Assembly (NCBI GenBank): GCA_951813015.1
Contig: CATOTG010000001.1
Location: 1-64,000 of the forward strand
Source: an uncultured Thermoanaerobaculia bacterium
Lineage (GTDB): Bacteria; Acidobacteriota; Thermoanaerobaculia; Multivoradales; Multivoraceae
DNA length: 64,000 nt
Reading direction: 5' to 3'
The notes beneath the pieces were generated by a model. It saw nothing but the letters and a program-made list of their open reading frames with translations, ran no database searches and was not told where the DNA came from. Each line of letters begins with the position of its first letter. The first letter of the stretch is position 1. Position numbers and translations under genes: made by a program. Of the stretch, positions 9,037 to 17,883 are shown piece by piece.

Positions 9037-10875
9037 CTACCGGATGTGAATGCCGCCGCGCAGGAAGGACCGACGACCGCCGAACTCGTCTCGGAAGCCG
9101 ACGCCGATGTCGTGGTAGCCAGCTTCCAGCGTGACCTCCAGGCCATAGCGCCAGAAGCCTCCCTCGGTCTCCCCGAGCCGGTCCGCCGGCACTGCGATCG
9201 TCAGCTCGGTGAGATGCGGCTCGGTCGCGTGGTCGCGCTCGTCCTTTGCCGCCAGCCAGAGCTGGACGCGGCCGTGGTGAGTGCCGTCCCGCGGAATCAG
9301 CGTGAGTTCCTTCCACGCGACCTCGATCACCACCGGCACGTCGTAGTTGCCGTCCGGGCGCCGCTTCGCGGCCAGGCTGTCGACCCGCACGCCGAGCGGA
9401 TTCTCCTGCATGTTCAGGTTGAGCGCCGACAGGGTGCCTTCCTTCATCCGTGACTCGACCGTCTTGTCCCGGTAGCCCTTGCGGTAGCGGACGGAAGCGC
9501 CGCGGGGCCTTTCCTTCCAGCGCACATCGATCGAGTGATAGCGCCCCGAAGCGACGGACGTCGCCGGCATGTAGCCGAGGGAGTAGTAGTTGCGGAAGTC
9601 GTCCGCGATCTTGAGCAGATCGGGCATCACGCGGTTCGCGTTGATCACCGCGCGTCCGCCCGTCTCTTCGGCCATCAGTTGAAGCGGCGCCTGGAGGTTC
9701 GTCAACCGGATCTGGTCGATCAGCGTCGCCTGGCCGGGCGCCCCCGCAATCTGGCTGTCCACCGTGCTCTGGGACAGGACCGTCAGCCCGCGGGCATCGA
9801 TCGTGTAGAAGCTCGTGCGGTTCGCGTTGGCGCCGGCCGCAAGCTGCTGGAAGCGTCGGGACATGTCGTACTCCGACATCTCGATCAGAGACACCGACCG
9901 TTCGTAGAGCTGCTCGACGAAGTAGAAGACGTCCTCGCCGGCAATCATCGGCATGCCGTCGGTCACGTAGATCACCGCCTTGCGGCCCGGCGCGGCCGAG
10001 AGGTTCTCCACCACCCGCGTCAGGCCGTCGATGGCGAGATTCGTGTCGTTGCGGACCGAGCCGGCATAGGCCATCAACGCGGTGCGGGCGTAACTGGCCC
10101 CGGCCCCCATCGTGTGCCCCGCCCGCTCGGCGGCCGCGAGCCCGGGGCGGCCCTCCGTCGACATCTCGTTGTTCACGTCGTTCACGTTGTTGATCAGATC
10201 GCGACGCTCATTGTTCCGGTGGAGCCGCTGAGCGGAGACCTTCTCCAGCTCGAGCAGCGCCCGGTTCAACTCTTCCCGTGCGTTCGTGAACGGCATCCGC
10301 AGGTTCAGGGCCGGGTCGAAACTGGCCAGCATGACCTTGTCTTCGGGCCGCAACTGCTCCCGGATGAATGCCCGAAGCTCGCGCAGAACGCGGTTGCGGT
10401 TGAACGGCGTCAGGTTGAAATTGTCGATATAGACCGCGACGTGCAGCGCCTGCTCCGGCGCGACTTCCCGCGGCGCCCGGCGAAGCCGGTCCGCCTCCGC
10501 CGGATCTTCCGGCAACGGCGGCAGGAGCGGCTGGGCCTCGACCTCGCCGCCGCGGCGGACGAACAGTTCGTCGTCCCTGAGTTCCACCGCGTAGAAGTTG
10601 CTGATCGGAACCCGTCGACCGTCGACCTGCAGCTCGAAATCGTCGGGACCCAGGCCCAGGACCGGTTTGCCATCCGCGCCGGTGACGTACACGTCGATGT
10701 TCACGACCTCGACGTTCACGACCTCCGTGAAGCCCGGACCCGAGGGTGCGGGCCTGGACTCGGGCTGAGCCGCCGCGGGCGGCCCGCCCCAGGCCCAGGC
10801 GGCAATACCTGCCGCCGCGAAGGCCAACCAGGCGCCGTTCCGGCGACAAGAAGCGGTGGTCTTCGCGAACAACAC
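9037..10875 (-). CDS. VWFA-related secreted protein (copy 3)
   Basis: Third VWFA-related protein, 612 residues, on the opposite strand. The start is GTG (GTGTTGTTCGCG); a signal peptide precedes AAAQPESRPAPSG. The N-terminal VNVEVVNIDVYVTGADGKPV and DFELQVDGRRVPISNF match the family pattern, followed by a von Willebrand A-like core (VAVYIDNFNLTPFNR, APGRKAVIYVTDGMPMIAGE). The metal motif is degenerate (DNFNL). It is shorter than copies 1 and 2 because the C-terminal extension is reduced. Convergent with copy 2 across a 98-bp gap. An interspersed repeat lies just 14 bp upstream of the start. Confidence 0.85.
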   Translation of the reverse strand: MLFAKTTASCRRNGAWLAFAAAGIAAWAWGGPPAAAQPESRPAPSGPGFTEVVNVEVVNIDVYVTGADGKPVLGLGPDDFELQVDGRRVPISNFYAVELRDDELFVRRGGEVEAQPLLPPLPEDPAEADRLRRAPREVAPEQALHVAVYIDNFNLTPFNRNRVLRELRAFIREQLRPEDKVMLASFDPALNLRMPFTNAREELNRALLELEKVSAQRLHRNNERRDLINNVNDVNNEMSTEGRPGLAAAERAGHTMGAGASYARTALMAYAGSVRNDTNLAIDGLTRVVENLSAAPGRKAVIYVTDGMPMIAGEDVFYFVEQLYERSVSLIEMSEYDMSRRFQQLAAGANANRTSFYTIDARGLTVLSQSTVDSQIAGAPGQATLIDQIRLTNLQAPLQLMAEETGGRAVINANRVMPDLLKIADDFRNYYSLGYMPATSVASGRYHSIDVRWKERPRGASVRYRKGYRDKTVESRMKEGTLSALNLNMQENPLGVRVDSLAAKRRPDGNYDVPVVIEVAWKELTLIPRDGTHHGRVQLWLAAKDERDHATEPHLTELTIAVPADRLGETEGGFWRYGLEVTLEAGYHDIGVGFRDEFGGRRSFLRGGIHIR

Positions 10876-10888
10876 GGCGAGAGACTAA

Positions 10889-10952
10889 CAGCCCGCGGCG
10901 AAGGTCCGTGTCGCGCCGGGAGCGGTCAGGCACCGGTCCGGCAAGGCGCGAC
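10889..10952. repeat. Interspersed repeat, family A, copy 1
   Basis: A ~64-bp intergenic element beginning CAGCCCGCGGCGAAGGTCCG and ending GGCAAGGCGCGAC. It is closely similar to 49432-49485, and its first 18 bp also occur in a related form at 37573-37590. All copies lie upstream of leftward genes in the same orientation. It looks like a short non-coding repeat family; the function is unknown. Confidence 0.55.
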
Positions 10953-10965
10953 TCACCCGGCGCGC

Positions 10966-13158
10966 CTACCGCGAGCCGCCGAGCCGCCGCAGTTCCTCAG
11001 CCTCGGGCCACCGCCGCAGCGCCTCGGCCAGCACGCCGTCTGCCGAGCGCGGATCGTTCATCGCCCGCAGCGCCCGTACCGCCTCGGCGTAGGCGGCGGG
11101 ATTCGGATTCACGGTGACCATCTCCTGGAGGGTCAAACCCACCTCGCCGCCCCGCCCCGTCAGGGCCTGAAGAAAGGCCAGCGAAGAGTACGCTCCCAGC
11201 AGCTCCGGCCGCAGCGCGATCGCCTCCCGGTAGGCGCTCTCCGACTCGACCTCGCGGCCCAGCGCCGCCAGCGCGGCGCCGCGATAGAGGTACAGGTGTC
11301 CGAGGATCTCCCGGTCGGCACGGTTGCCGAACTCGGCCAACACATCGTCGCTCAGCGCGAGGGCCTCCTCGAACCGATCCTGTTCGTTGAACCAGGCCGT
11401 CTTCGTGATCAGCGGCAGGACCTGGAAACCTCGCTCGGCAATCGCCCGGTCCAGGTACGCCTTCGCCTCCTCCTGGCCGCCTTCCAGCAGCGCCGCCTGG
11501 GCCAGCACGTCGTTCGCCATCGGCGAGCGATCGACCACCGCCAGCGCGTGCTCGCGCGCCTCCTCGATCCTGCCCTTGAGCAGCAATAGCTCCGCCACCT
11601 TGAGTCCGGCGGCTGAAGCGTCGCCCCCGGACTCTTCGAACGCCTTGCGGTAGGCCTGAAGCGCCTGTCCGGGCCGCCCGCGCCGCTCCAGCACGTCGCC
11701 CAACTGCTGCCAGGCCAGGACGAGCTGCGGCTCGGCGGCGAGCACCGCCCGCAGCGCCTCTTCGGCCTCAGCCAGGTCGCCGCCATGGATCAGCCGCGCG
11801 GCCCGGCCCAGGTCGGCGACGACGCCAATCCGGCTCTTCGGGTCGGCCAGCGTCTCGCCGCCCGACCGCGCGCCGCCGGACAGGTAGCCGAGCGACGCCA
11901 GCCGCCGCCGGGTTTCGGGATCGTCTTCGGCCGGCGAAGTCAGCGTGCGGTCGACCTCCTGGAGGGCCGCCCGCAGCCGTCGCGCGGCCTCCCGCTCCTC
12001 CTGGATCACGTTGGTCCGCTCGCCCGGATCCCCGGTCAGACGGTAGAGCTCCGGATCGGGCGACTCGATGAAGTGCAGGTCGCCTTCAACGATCGAGGCG
12101 AGATCGCTCCAGCCGAAGTGGATCCGGGGATAGACGCTCTCCGACACGATCCGGCGATGCCGGCCATCTGACGGCCCCGGCGCCAGCCCGAGCAGATCGA
12201 GCCCCGCCAGTCCATCGGGAGACGGCAGCCCCGCGATCGAGTAGACGGTCGGCGCGACATCGAGCAGCTGGGCGCCGACCGCAACCCGCTCGCCTCCGCG
12301 CACAGCTCCCGGCAGCTTGACGATCAGGGGTACCTGGATCACTTCGCGATAGACGAAGATCAGGTGATCCATCTCGCCATGATCCATCAGACCCTCCCCG
12401 TGGTCGGAGAGCAGAATGACGACAGCATCGTCGTAGACGCCAAGATCCTCCAGGCGGCCGATCAGATCGGCAACGACGGCGTCCGCGGCGGCAACCTCCC
12501 CGTCGTAGACGTTGTCGTAGCGATCGGCGAACGGCGCCGGCGGCTCGTACGGCGCGTGGGGCTCGTACAGATGGAGGAACAGGAAGAACGGCGAATCCGC
12601 CACGCTTCCGAGCCAGTCCGCCGCGGCGGCCAGAGTCTCCGTCCCCGGGCGCTGAAGGCGCCCCAATTGCCGCCCGGTTTCGAAGGCGACCCCGTCGTCG
12701 TAGACATCGAAGCCCCGGGCGACCCCGGTCCCGGCCCGCAGGACGTAGGACGAAACGAATCCTCCGGTCGCGTAGCCGGCTCGCCCGAGCTCGGCCGCCA
12801 GAGTCGGGATTTCTTCGTCCAGCCGGTAGCCGGCGTTGTCGCGCACGCCGTGCTCCGGCGGCAGCAGGCCGGTGAACACGCTGACATGGGAAGGCAGAGT
12901 CACGTTGACGTGGGAGTAGGCGCGCTCGAACAGGACGCCCTCGGCGGCGAGCCGGTCGATGGCGGGCGTTTCCACGCCGTCGTAGCCGTAGGCCGGCAGC
13001 CGGTCCGACCGCAAGGTGTCGACGCAGATCAGGACGATCGGCGGCCGGGCCGCCTCGGCGGCTGTCTCCGGCCCGCCGGGCGGCGACGGATCGCAGGCCA
13101 GAACCGGCAGTGCCGCGACGGCCGCCAACCGCGACGCCAGCGCGCAAAGAGGAGTCAC
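10966..13158 (-). CDS. Sulfatase-fold hydrolase with C-terminal TPRs, lipoprotein
   Basis: Alkaline phosphatase superfamily protein of 730 residues. The chosen GTG start at 13158 overlaps the upstream gene's TGA (GTGA), implying translational coupling; a longer in-frame reading upstream is only antisense-like. The leader gives a lipobox at Cys22 (LPVLAC). Motifs include CVDTLRSDRLPAYGYDG (metal Asp), TLPSHVSVFTG, FLHLYEPHAPYEPP and LLSDHGEGLMDHGEMDH. The nucleophile position is Thr rather than the Cys/Ser of formylglycine sulfatases, so phosphoester or phosphonate-type hydrolysis is as likely as desulfation. From about residue 480 the protein becomes tandem TPR helices. Periplasmic or outer-membrane anchored. 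Confidence 0.8.
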   Translation of the reverse strand: MTPLCALASRLAAVAALPVLACDPSPPGGPETAAEAARPPIVLICVDTLRSDRLPAYGYDGVETPAIDRLAAEGVLFERAYSHVNVTLPSHVSVFTGLLPPEHGVRDNAGYRLDEEIPTLAAELGRAGYATGGFVSSYVLRAGTGVARGFDVYDDGVAFETGRQLGRLQRPGTETLAAAADWLGSVADSPFFLFLHLYEPHAPYEPPAPFADRYDNVYDGEVAAADAVVADLIGRLEDLGVYDDAVVILLSDHGEGLMDHGEMDHLIFVYREVIQVPLIVKLPGAVRGGERVAVGAQLLDVAPTVYSIAGLPSPDGLAGLDLLGLAPGPSDGRHRRIVSESVYPRIHFGWSDLASIVEGDLHFIESPDPELYRLTGDPGERTNVIQEEREAARRLRAALQEVDRTLTSPAEDDPETRRRLASLGYLSGGARSGGETLADPKSRIGVVADLGRAARLIHGGDLAEAEEALRAVLAAEPQLVLAWQQLGDVLERRGRPGQALQAYRKAFEESGGDASAAGLKVAELLLLKGRIEEAREHALAVVDRSPMANDVLAQAALLEGGQEEAKAYLDRAIAERGFQVLPLITKTAWFNEQDRFEEALALSDDVLAEFGNRADREILGHLYLYRGAALAALGREVESESAYREAIALRPELLGAYSSLAFLQALTGRGGEVGLTLQEMVTVNPNPAAYAEAVRALRAMNDPRSADGVLAEALRRWPEAEELRRLGGSR

Positions 13159-13712
13159 TTCAGCTCGAGGATCAGCTCGACCGTCTGCGGCAGACCGGAA
13201 ACGTCTCCAACCGGCGTCCACACCTCGACCGTCTCGCCGTCCTCTTCGATCTCGGACACCTCGACCCAGCGTGCCTCCCGCAGGCGGACCAGCACCTCGA
13301 GGCCGCCGTCCGGGGGCGGCGGACGGCCGGTCTCCGAGGTCCAGAAGTTGTAGAGCTCGACCACTCCGGATTCGCCTGCTTCGATCACCTGCAGGAAGAG
13401 CTGCTTCTCGTACACGGGCAGGGAATGGCCGTTCACTTCGACATCGAAGCCGAAGCCGTAGATGGCGCGGTCGCCTGCGTTCTCGATCGTGGCCGTCAGC
13501 TTGCACAGCGTCTCGGGGCCGGGCGCGGCCGGATTCACCTCGATGCCGGTCAGCACGACATCCCGCTGATCCTCGGCGACGGCAGCGGTGACAAGGACCA
13601 GCAGGGCGACGGACCATGCCCTGACGATCGCTGACCGCGCTGACCGGCGCCGTGATCTGTTTCTTCCATCGGAATCTCCGGTCCGGGGGGCCGCGTTTTG
13701 CATCGCATGCAT
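13155..13712 (-). CDS. Small exported protein of unknown function
   Basis: About 185 residues, with an N-terminal hydrophobic export signal (SAIVRAWSVALLVLVTAAVA). The mature part looks like a single beta-sandwich: VVLTGIEVNPAAPGPETLCK and TIENAGDRAIYGFGFDVEVN resemble CARDB/DUF11-type domains, though this is only a resemblance. Two in-frame ATGs, at 13712 and 13703, are possible starts; a GGAGGG lies 14 bp before the first. The stop overlaps the start of the sulfatase-like lipoprotein gene, so the two products are probably made together. Divergent from the DUF3179 gene. Confidence 0.65.
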   Translation of the reverse strand: MHAMQNAAPRTGDSDGRNRSRRRSARSAIVRAWSVALLVLVTAAVAEDQRDVVLTGIEVNPAAPGPETLCKLTATIENAGDRAIYGFGFDVEVNGHSLPVYEKQLFLQVIEAGESGVVELYNFWTSETGRPPPPDGGLEVLVRLREARWVEVSEIEEDGETVEVWTPVGDVSGLPQTVELILELK

Positions 13713-13736
13713 ACTATCGGCGGGAACCCTCCGACC

Positions 13737-15170
13737 ATGGCCCTTCACTCCCTGTTCCGCCTCGCCGCCGCGCTCGGCTGTCTGGCGCTCATCGGCTCGA
13801 CCATCCTTCCGGCTCAGTCCAAGGACCCGGAAGGTCCTCCGGCAGTCGCGCCCGGCTACACGCCACCGGACTCCGGCGGCGCCGCGGCCGGCGTCTACGA
13901 CCGTCTGCGGCGGTTGATGTCCGAGAAGCCGAAAGCACGTCGCCGCGCCCTGAAGGCCCTCGGCAGGGCTGACGCAGCAACCCTCGTCCCCCTGGTGGAC
14001 GCGTATTTCTTCATGCCCAACGAGGCCAGGGAGGACGCCCGGCAACTTCTGGAGAACCTGTCGGGCGAACAACTCGGCGACCGCTGGCGGGACTGGTTCC
14101 TGCACGTTGGCGGCCGAGACGATCTGGCGCCGCCGGCCGGCTACGTCGCCTGGAAAGGAGAAGTCTTCTCCCGCATCGATCCGGTGTATCGGCGCATCCT
14201 GGCGCCCGGAACCGAGGTCCGCCTTCGCCTCAGGGAGGTCCAGTGGGGCGGCGTTGCTCTGGACGGAATCCCCGCCATCGACGAGCCCGACTCCGTTGAC
14301 GCCGATACCGCCCGATTCATGCGCGACACGGACACCGTCTTCGGCGTCCGTGTGGGCGGCGAACACCGCGCCTATCCGGTCAAGGTGCTCAGTTGGCACG
14401 AACTCCTGAACGACACGGTTGGCGGCCAGCCGATCACGCTCTCGTTCTGCACCCTGTGCGGCTCGGGCATCCTGTACTCCGCGGTCGACGAGAACGGGGG
14501 CCGGCTGATGTTCGGCACCTCCGGACTGCTCTACCGCTCGAACAAGCTGATGTTCGACCGCGCCACGCTCAGCCTGTGGACCAACCTGACCGGCGAAGCC
14601 GTCGCAGGGACACACGCCGCCCGCGGTTCACGGCTCACCATGCTGCCGATGACGCTGACCCGCTGGGGCGCATGGCGGCAACGACATCCGGACACGACCG
14701 TCATGGTCCCCGATCCGGCAGCCGCGCAGCGAACGGGCTACCGCTACGTGGAAGGCGCCGCGGACCAGGCCCGCGCCGGAATCCGGTTTCCCGTGTGGCG
14801 GCAAAGTGACGCCCTGGAGCGGAACGTCCGCATCTACGCGCTGAGGATCAACGGCGAAGCGAAGGCCTACCCGGTCGACAAGCTCCGCGCAGAGCGGCTG
14901 GTGCACGACACGCTGGGCAAGGTTCCCATCGTGCTGGTGGCCGACGGAGGCAGCGGCGCCATCCGCGCCTACGAGCGCGGGCAACACAGATTCGAGACGC
15001 CCGCATCGACACCGATTCGGCAACTCCGCGCCGAGGACGGATCGACGTGGTGGCTCGGCGAGGATGGCCTAACGCCCGATGCAGGCGGCAGCCTGCTGCC
15101 GCGAGTCCCCGGCCACGTCGCCTTCTGGTTCGGCTGGTACGCGTTCCACCCGGAGACGACGGTCTACTGA
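13737..15170 (+). CDS. DUF3179 domain-containing exported protein
   Basis: A 477-residue protein with a signal peptide (MALHSLFRLAAALGCLALIG). The first 120 residues are helical with no recognised domain (RRLMSEKPKARRRALKALGR). The remainder is DUF3179: VFGVRVGGEHRAYPVKVLSW, the CxxC-containing TLSFCTLCGSGILY, then LTGEAVAGTHA and ending FWFGWYAFHPETTVY. The family is widespread in bacteria and archaea and its biochemical role is unknown. The ATG at 13737 is preferred because it directly precedes the signal peptide; an earlier in-frame ATG at 13698 overlaps the divergent gene. Confidence 0.85.
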   Translation: MALHSLFRLAAALGCLALIGSTILPAQSKDPEGPPAVAPGYTPPDSGGAAAGVYDRLRRLMSEKPKARRRALKALGRADAATLVPLVDAYFFMPNEAREDARQLLENLSGEQLGDRWRDWFLHVGGRDDLAPPAGYVAWKGEVFSRIDPVYRRILAPGTEVRLRLREVQWGGVALDGIPAIDEPDSVDADTARFMRDTDTVFGVRVGGEHRAYPVKVLSWHELLNDTVGGQPITLSFCTLCGSGILYSAVDENGGRLMFGTSGLLYRSNKLMFDRATLSLWTNLTGEAVAGTHAARGSRLTMLPMTLTRWGAWRQRHPDTTVMVPDPAAAQRTGYRYVEGAADQARAGIRFPVWRQSDALERNVRIYALRINGEAKAYPVDKLRAERLVHDTLGKVPIVLVADGGSGAIRAYERGQHRFETPASTPIRQLRAEDGSTWWLGEDGLTPDAGGSLLPRVPGHVAFWFGWYAFHPETTVY

Positions 15171-15334
15171 CCGGCGTCGCCGGCGCCGACCACCCGGCGG
15201 TCATCCAGGTGCTCCGGGCGAGCCCGTGCCGGGCCCGCCCGGGTTGAACCGCGCCCGGCAGACCATCTGAAGCCGAACCTGCTGGAGGTGCTGCGCCGGT
15301 TGCAGAGTGCGGCCGTTGAACCGCGCCGGACGGA

Positions 15335-17863
15335 TTACCGGCAGGCGAACGCCTTGATGTTGCTCGCCGCCGCCGCGGTCTGGTTCAGAGAATTCCGGTG
15401 CGTCCAGACAGCCTCGGCCGGGTCCGGCGACTCGACCGTCAGGTTGTACGCGAGGGTCGTCACCGGCGCGACGAACACCCACCGGTATCCATTCACGCCG
15501 CAGCCGTCCAGCACCTTGATCAGGACTTCGGCGTTGTCCCGGTCGAAGAAGTACAGGATGGCGGATTGGTCGGACTGAAGACCGTAGTCCTTCACCTCCT
15601 CCACCACCGTCTCCCCGTCTCTGACGTGCTCCACGCACATGTTCACCGTGTAGCCGCCGCGAAGAGTCGCCACGGGTTGCGGCTCGCAGTCCGCTTCTCC
15701 GCCAGCGCTGACCGGTTGCGCCACAGGGACCGCGAACCCGGCCGGCGCCGGGCCCGGCTTCGCCGCCGCCGTGGCCGACGAAGGCGGGAAGCCACCATCG
15801 ACGAGCTCGACCCCGGGCATGCCGCCGACATCGGCCCGGGACGCCGAGGACGACTCGCAGGGGAACGCCTGAATGTTGCTCTGCGTCGTCGCCGTCTGAC
15901 CGCCCCTCGGATTGCGATGCGCCCAACGCTTCCCGGTGGCCGTCTCATCGACGTACAGGTTGAACGCCAGGGTCGTCACCGGCGCCGCGAACACCCACCG
16001 GTGGCCGTTCACGGCACAGGCGTCAAGCACCTTGACCAGCACTTCTGCATTGTCCCGGTCGAAGAAGTACAACAGTCCCGACTCGCGCGACTCGAGCCCG
16101 TAGTCCTCGGCATCCTTGGTCAGCATCGGGCCGGTTCCGCCCTCCTGATACTCGATGCACATGCTCACGGTAAACCCGTGTTCGAAGGTGATCCGGGGGA
16201 CCTGGGGAACGCAGTCGGTGAAGTCCGCCTCCTGCAGGACGATCGTCGTCACGGCACTGTTCCGGCCGCCGCTGCGATTGAAGGCCCGGACGCGGAAGTC
16301 GTAGCGGCCGCCGCTGCGCAGACCGCCGACATCGGCCGACTCCGTGTTCGCCGGGACCCTCGCAACCGTCGCCCAGCCGCTTCCCTGGAACCGCGCGTGG
16401 ACCTGAAAGCCGTCCTCGTTGTCGGAACGGTCGGTCCACGTGACCTTGACGCTCGTGCTGCCGGTCGGAATGACGCTGACATCCGTCGGCGCGAGCGGAC
16501 GGTCGCCCGGCGGCTGCGGCGGCGGCGGTGGCGGCTCCCCGGGATCAGGCAGATGGTCGCTGAACCGCACGCCGACGCGGATCGTCTGCTGCAAGGCGCG
16601 CTCGTTCTCCCGCTGACCCGCGACGCCGAGTTCGTAGCCTCGCGGCCGCACACGCACCGTCGAGAAGTAAGGCTCCTGCCGGCCTTCGTTGTAGCTCATC
16701 ACGCTCTTGACGTTCGGCTGCGGCGTGAAGTTGTGGTGGCCGTAAGCGTAGGGATACACGGCCTCCTCGGGCTCGATGATCGTGTTGTCCGGGTCGTGGT
16801 TCGCTCCCAGATTGTGCCCGATTTCATGCGCGAACGTCTCGACATGGCTCGCATGCTCCCCGTCGCGTACCAGCCTCGCGGCGTCCACGCAGCCGCCCGC
16901 CACGGTGGTCACGCCGTAGCCAGCGGACCAGAAGTTCGCCGCGGTGTCTCCACGCGTCATCAGCCACGCCTGGCCGCAGAAGCCGGGGCTCTCGTTGAAG
17001 AACAGATGAACCAGGTCAGCACCGTGCTCGGCCCGCAGTTCGCGAACTTCCTGATCCCGGCTGACCGCCCCCAACGGACTCTCGACCTCGCCGAGCGACG
17101 CGGGCGCCTCCCGATGATGCACCATCCGGGCGGTCGCGGAGATCTGACTGTTCCGCAACACCAGATTCAGGTAGTCGATCGCATGCTGCATCGCCCCGCC
17201 CGGCGGGCCCCAGCCCGCCTGGTCCAGTCGCGCCGCCGCACTCGCCGTATAGAGCATCAGGATGTCGAGCCGATCGTGATTCGAGGGGCTGGCCACGCTC
17301 TCGGGAAGCTCGGGCCGTTGTGCCGCCACGGCGGGGCCGACCGGATCCCGCTCCGGAACGACTCCCCCGCCGCAGGCCTGCGCCGAGGTCTCGCGTCCTT
17401 CGGTCAGCAGTCCGGCGCGGCCGTCGCCGGGCCGAAGCCAGTAGGCGCCGCCTTCCGGCAGGCCGAGGCGGCCCAGGAGGTAGCCGTCCTGCAGGGTCAG
17501 GACGACGCTGTCGTAGCCAAGTTCGGGATAGCCCCCCACCCACATCGCGTTGCCGTCGCCGCGGTCTTCGAAGACGCGCATCTCCACAGTCAGCACACGT
17601 CCGTCCGGCGCCTCGAACTCGAGACGCTGCGGCGCCGAACGGACCAGGTCGTGGTCGACCTCGACCGACCAGCCGTCCAGGGTCCGGTCATCGCCCCGCG
17701 GTACGACGTTCAGGAGCCGTTGCCCGAAGGCCCCTGTCTCCCCGACGACCAGCAGCAGAAGCAGGCCGAAGGGCAGCAAGCGCCACTGCGAACTGACGGG
17801 CGGTATGGGTCTGGCTATTGCCTTGCCGAACTCTCGGCCTGCGGCACACAGGAAAGTAGTCAT
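15335..17863 (-). CDS. Reprolysin-like (M12B-type) metalloprotease with Fn3 and two C-terminal modules
   Basis: Secreted zinc protease of 842 residues. An N-terminal hydrophobic segment (FGLLLLLVVGETGAFG) directs export. The metzincin motif HEIGHNLGANHD lies at residues 346-357 with the following Met-turn SVMSYNEG. A proline run and a fibronectin type III domain (about 460-550, KVTWTDRSDNEDGFQVHARF) come next. The C-terminus has two copies of a ~50-residue module, near 585-650 (YFFDRDNAEVLVKVLDACAV) and 770-835 (YFFDRDNAEVLIKVLDGCGV), each with NGHRWVF or NGYRWVF. Only 20 bp separate it from the upstream paralogous protease, so the two form an operon and probably a gene duplication. Confidence 0.85.
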   Translation of the reverse strand: MTTFLCAAGREFGKAIARPIPPVSSQWRLLPFGLLLLLVVGETGAFGQRLLNVVPRGDDRTLDGWSVEVDHDLVRSAPQRLEFEAPDGRVLTVEMRVFEDRGDGNAMWVGGYPELGYDSVVLTLQDGYLLGRLGLPEGGAYWLRPGDGRAGLLTEGRETSAQACGGGVVPERDPVGPAVAAQRPELPESVASPSNHDRLDILMLYTASAAARLDQAGWGPPGGAMQHAIDYLNLVLRNSQISATARMVHHREAPASLGEVESPLGAVSRDQEVRELRAEHGADLVHLFFNESPGFCGQAWLMTRGDTAANFWSAGYGVTTVAGGCVDAARLVRDGEHASHVETFAHEIGHNLGANHDPDNTIIEPEEAVYPYAYGHHNFTPQPNVKSVMSYNEGRQEPYFSTVRVRPRGYELGVAGQRENERALQQTIRVGVRFSDHLPDPGEPPPPPPQPPGDRPLAPTDVSVIPTGSTSVKVTWTDRSDNEDGFQVHARFQGSGWATVARVPANTESADVGGLRSGGRYDFRVRAFNRSGGRNSAVTTIVLQEADFTDCVPQVPRITFEHGFTVSMCIEYQEGGTGPMLTKDAEDYGLESRESGLLYFFDRDNAEVLVKVLDACAVNGHRWVFAAPVTTLAFNLYVDETATGKRWAHRNPRGGQTATTQSNIQAFPCESSSASRADVGGMPGVELVDGGFPPSSATAAAKPGPAPAGFAVPVAQPVSAGGEADCEPQPVATLRGGYTVNMCVEHVRDGETVVEEVKDYGLQSDQSAILYFFDRDNAEVLIKVLDGCGVNGYRWVFVAPVTTLAYNLTVESPDPAEAVWTHRNSLNQTAAAASNIKAFACR

Positions 17864-17883
17864 CGTGAATCAGTAGACCTCCG

